64,000 nucleotides of DNA. Source: Denticeps clupeoides (Eukaryota; Chordata; Actinopteri; Clupeiformes; Denticipitidae). The stretch covers positions 6,153,489-6,217,488 of the forward strand of contig NC_041721.1 of NCBI RefSeq assembly GCF_900700375.1, in the 5' to 3' direction. Under the pieces are notes generated by a model. That model ran no database searches and had not been told where the DNA came from. It saw nothing but the letters and a program-made list of their open reading frames with translations. Made by a program: the position numbers and the translations under genes. Positions 60,800-64,000 of the stretch are shown piece by piece (positions within the stretch are counted from its first letter, which is position 1; each line of letters opens with the position of its first letter).

Positions 60800-63700
60800 T
60801 AATTAGTTCAACGACATTCAGAAATCTAATTAATTTATATTATTAATTTTCACATTTTTATATCTTAGAAAACTACACTATAGGTTATTGTAAAAGCACA
60901 CTGTCCTTCACTTTAATGTCCAAAGAGAAGCCATTTCAGATGGGGGCTGGAGAGAAGTGCTTTATTCGCTTTTATGCCTCTGTCTACCGGAAAGAATGAG
61001 AAATTACAGAGTCTGTAGGTGTGTTAGTCTCCCCCATCAGTTCAGTGAAAACCCTTCAACCTTCACACTGCTGCCAGTTGACCTAACTGTTTAATAGAAC
61101 AACTTCTTGCATAAAAATCAGGCCTAGTTTATGATTTCATAAGAGGAACACCAGGCATCTTCACGGAACATAATTTTCAGGTGTGACTGTAAAAAAAACA
61201 CTGGCAAAAAATATAAAGTCAGAAATGCAAAAAATCAACAATATCTTGTATGGCAAATGTTTTCTCTTGGTTTTAGACTTGTTCTAAAATAACCATTGCA
61301 TGTTCTGCCATAGAGTTGAAAATATAACTCCATAAGCCTTGGCCTTTTGTCAGCATATGGAAGCTAAAGGATTCCAGACTAACCAGAAAAACATTACACC
61401 AAAAATAAGTGGTTACCTCTTCAGTAATTATATACTTTAGTAGTTTGCTTTGACCTAAACACACACAGCGTGTCAGTTACATCCAATCAGAACTCTTGCC
61501 ATTGGTCACATGAAATGAATGCAAATCTCGTCACAGGTCAAATTTACAGAAAGCTGTAGGCGTGTACACTGATGTAGGTCAGATTTAACCAGAATAAGAA
61601 GGAGTCTAATGCTGGTGCCCCATGCACCTGCAACTCTCTTGTTTGCCTGCTTTCACCTACTCATTGGGTTTATATTTAGTTAATCGTGTAGCAGTTGGTA
61701 CATACAGATGTCTAGTTTGGTTGAATCTCTGGGCGGACCACACCCTTTCCCAGAAGTGATGCAGGTCGGGCTGACAGAACAACACTAGATATGAGATTCT
61801 AGTTTATTCTAGGTTCATAGGCCTAAATTTGTGCCAAACTGTAGAGCAGTCTATCTGTAAATTAGGTCACAGGCCATACGTTTTTTCCACCATGTGCTAA
61901 AATTTTCCCCTGAAATCTCCTTATCACAGAGGACTTGGGCATGCACCCACCAGCCAGAACACAGTCATACACAGATAACATTCAAAACAAATTCAGATTT
62001 CATTCATCTGTCAGAAAGTCAGTGCACAACAAATGGTTGACAGAACTCTAAAGCGACCACAGTTCACCAAACGTAACATTCGTAACAAACGTAACTAGTC
62101 AAACCACGTCTCATTTTGTGTCTCACTTTCTCTCTGTGCAAATTAGTATTTTCACAATGAATCAGTTTCCTGATTTGACAGCTAGGGCGTAAAAATTTCC
62201 CCTCCTCACAAAAATGTACTTGCAACGATTTAACATATTCTTGTGTGCGAGTGACATCACGGTCTGCCACACCGCCACCTCGTCCATTTATTTCTTACCT
62301 ACTCAAAGACGGGCTGTGTAAGAGGAAGTCTACTTCTGAGAGGGGAAGGCACAGAGGCACAAAGTAAGACTCGCTCTTGTCCTCCGCCACACCAGCTTTC
62401 GTTTTGCACTTGTCGACTCAGAAGGAGAACGCTGGAGGGCGAGAAAAGAGCTTATCATCCTGTTTGGAGGTGGTTTACCACATTCGCTGTGTGTCAGTTT
62501 CTGTAGGTTACAAATTTCCAGAACGGAGGGGAGGCCCCATGCAGTGTCCTTCGCTCGCTCTTGCGGTTCTCGTTTTCCCTGCTCCACCTCTGCGCCACTG
62601 CTTGCAACCAGTTATTACTGCCACACGGCATATTCATTAGACTTCATGAAACTGTTCAATAAAATATATGAAAATAATGAATTAATCATTTTTCTTTTCA
62701 GTCTTTTCAATCAAAGTGAAGTTATTGACATTGTGAAGTCGAAATGGTAACACAGCTACATTTCTTGTTTAGCTTTGTTTTCGGCGCTTGAGGGTGGACA
62801 TGTCTGCGATGTGGGGAGCACAGGAGCAGCCGCCAATTGTTGTTTACCGACACCTAACCTGCTGTAAACCCAACTGATTGGCATTCAGGAGAATTGTATG
62901 AACGTACTTTATTGGCTGGCGCTTTCTCTGTGCCACAAGCAACAGATCCACAATTCAGTTGGCGCCTCATGACATCATCCCATTCAAAACGAATGGGACA
63001 CCATTTCATTGACACCTTCAGCACTTACATGCAAGCGTACCTTAAACCTGAGCCTCTTTCCCACTCTTGCCTCTAATTGTTTTAAACATTATAGTAATAA
63101 TTTTTTTTGGATATTGTGCAACTAACTAAGTATTTTGTGTAGACGTGTATATAAGTGTATCTAAAGATTAAAATAAGACCATCACCATTTTGTTACTGTG
63201 GCCTTGTGGGTAATAAGTTCAGGTGACCCTATGACCAATGTACTGCCATTGTGGCTGTCTATTTAACTTTAAATTGTAACTTTGCTACATTGCTATATGC
63301 TACATGCAATGTAAAAGTAACACAACTCAGAAGTCAGTCAAAGTCAAAGTCAAAGTCAGCTTTATTGTCAATTCTGCCACATGTACAGGACATGCAGAGA
63401 ATTGAAATTACGTTACTCTCAGACCCATACAAGTAACATTAAATACAAAACAGTAACATTGAATACAAAGGTATAAATACAATTTTAAAAAACACAATAT
63501 ACAATTTTAAAATCACCATATACAAATAAGGGCACATGGTGGAGAGTGCAAACCCAACAAATAACAATAAGTAAGGGAATTTTGGCATTGAATGGAACAA
63601 TGACTAAATGAAAATGTAACTAGCTTTTCAATCATTGTTCAAAAATTCCAAAACATTTTATGTATGGCAGGGTTGAAAACGTAGTGATGGCTGAATACTA

Positions 63701-63900
63701 ATCAAAAGAGCTTGAAAATAATTTTTCTTGCCCTTCATCAACATCCACAGATTAAATGTTTCATATTGAAGTGTATAAACATGGAGTTAATACATACAAA
63801 TTACACGTATAGTGTTAAATCCCAGCCCTAGATACTAAATGTTAAAACCCCACCCTTGTTTTTGACCAGTTTGGGGTTTTGAGTCATTTGTTGCTTTCAG
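60800..63900. other. Terminal intergenic DNA
   Basis: No gene recognised on either strand. The segment about 62330-62600 is moderately CpG-rich and could be an unannotated first exon, but nothing supports coding. Confidence 0.4.
63338..63530. repeat. GTCAAA microsatellite and adjoining fish interspersed repeat
   Basis: Four GTCAAA-type units lead into CAGCTTTATTGTCAATTCTG, a phrase I recall as recurrent in fish genomes. The family is unknown to me. Confidence 0.45.
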
Positions 63901-64000
63901 ATAATGTCACCAGCACCACATTCAATCTGCCTGGAACAGCACCTGTGATCTCAACTGCTCTTCTTTCCTCGGCCACTTCTGTTACAGGTCACGGCGGCTC
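63901..64000 (+). CDS. Possible Ser/Thr-rich exon running off the window
   Basis: A good acceptor (TTTGTTGCTTTCAG) precedes a stretch that stays open to the window edge, reading NVTSTTFNLPGTAPVISTAL and further Ser/Thr-rich residues in one frame. Composition resembles activation domains of transcription factors or mucin-like segments. No family assignment is possible from 33 residues. Confidence 0.25.

Overview
The window is nuclear DNA of a ray-finned fish, almost certainly a teleost. The genes have many compact GT-AG introns, there is a nuclear tRNA gene, and the intergenic and intronic DNA is rich in tRNA-derived SINEs whose tail (GTCGCTCTGGATAAGG...) is typical of fish. Tc1-like transposons and AC/AT microsatellites are also common. 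A clupeiform or other basal teleost is my guess from the SINE flavour, but the species cannot be fixed from sequence alone. All gene models below were built by eye from splice sites and reading phase, and every exon junction given keeps the frame.

Layout. 1-2577 is repeat-rich upstream DNA. 2578-16834 (+) is a complete 28-exon tpp2 (1246 aa). 18787-22960 (-) is a METTL21C-type lysine methyltransferase gene in which three complete methyltransferase units are spliced into one 833-residue protein. 25090-26334 (-) is a single-domain mettl21e whose first exon was not found. 26411-26482 (-) is tRNA-His(GTG). 28254-37273 (-) is a complete 15-exon ercc5/XPG (1109 aa). This tpp2-mettl21c-mettl21e-ercc5 block matches the neighbourhood I recall from human 13q33. 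Beyond it lie a single-coding-exon chemoattractant-like GPCR (39993-41087, +), cenpq (42491-46080, -), mrpl16 (47612-49598, -), an ARB2/FAM172-family gene (51128-52030, +), txnl4b (52490-54245, -), trmt10c (54649-56046, +) and blzf1/golgin-45 (57399-59832, -). The last 4 kb hold repeats and one possible exon running off the edge.

How the genes relate. They are not an operon. Most are housekeeping genes: cytosolic peptide degradation, nucleotide excision repair, kinetochore, mitoribosome, spliceosome, mitochondrial tRNA processing and Golgi stacking. txnl4b and trmt10c are divergent across about 400 bp and probably share a promoter. The two METTL21 genes are the tissue-specific exception: family members act in skeletal muscle, and the triple-domain gene has a perfect MEF2 box just upstream of its first exon.

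Most notable observations: the triple-domain METTL21C gene; a 115-bp, 97% identical copy of one of its exon junctions inside tpp2 intron 21; a U12-type AT-AG intron in ercc5; an ercc5 intron that stays open in frame; an intact ARB2-family paralogue with glycine in place of the nucleophile-elbow serine; and a near-perfect foldback element in a cenpq intron.
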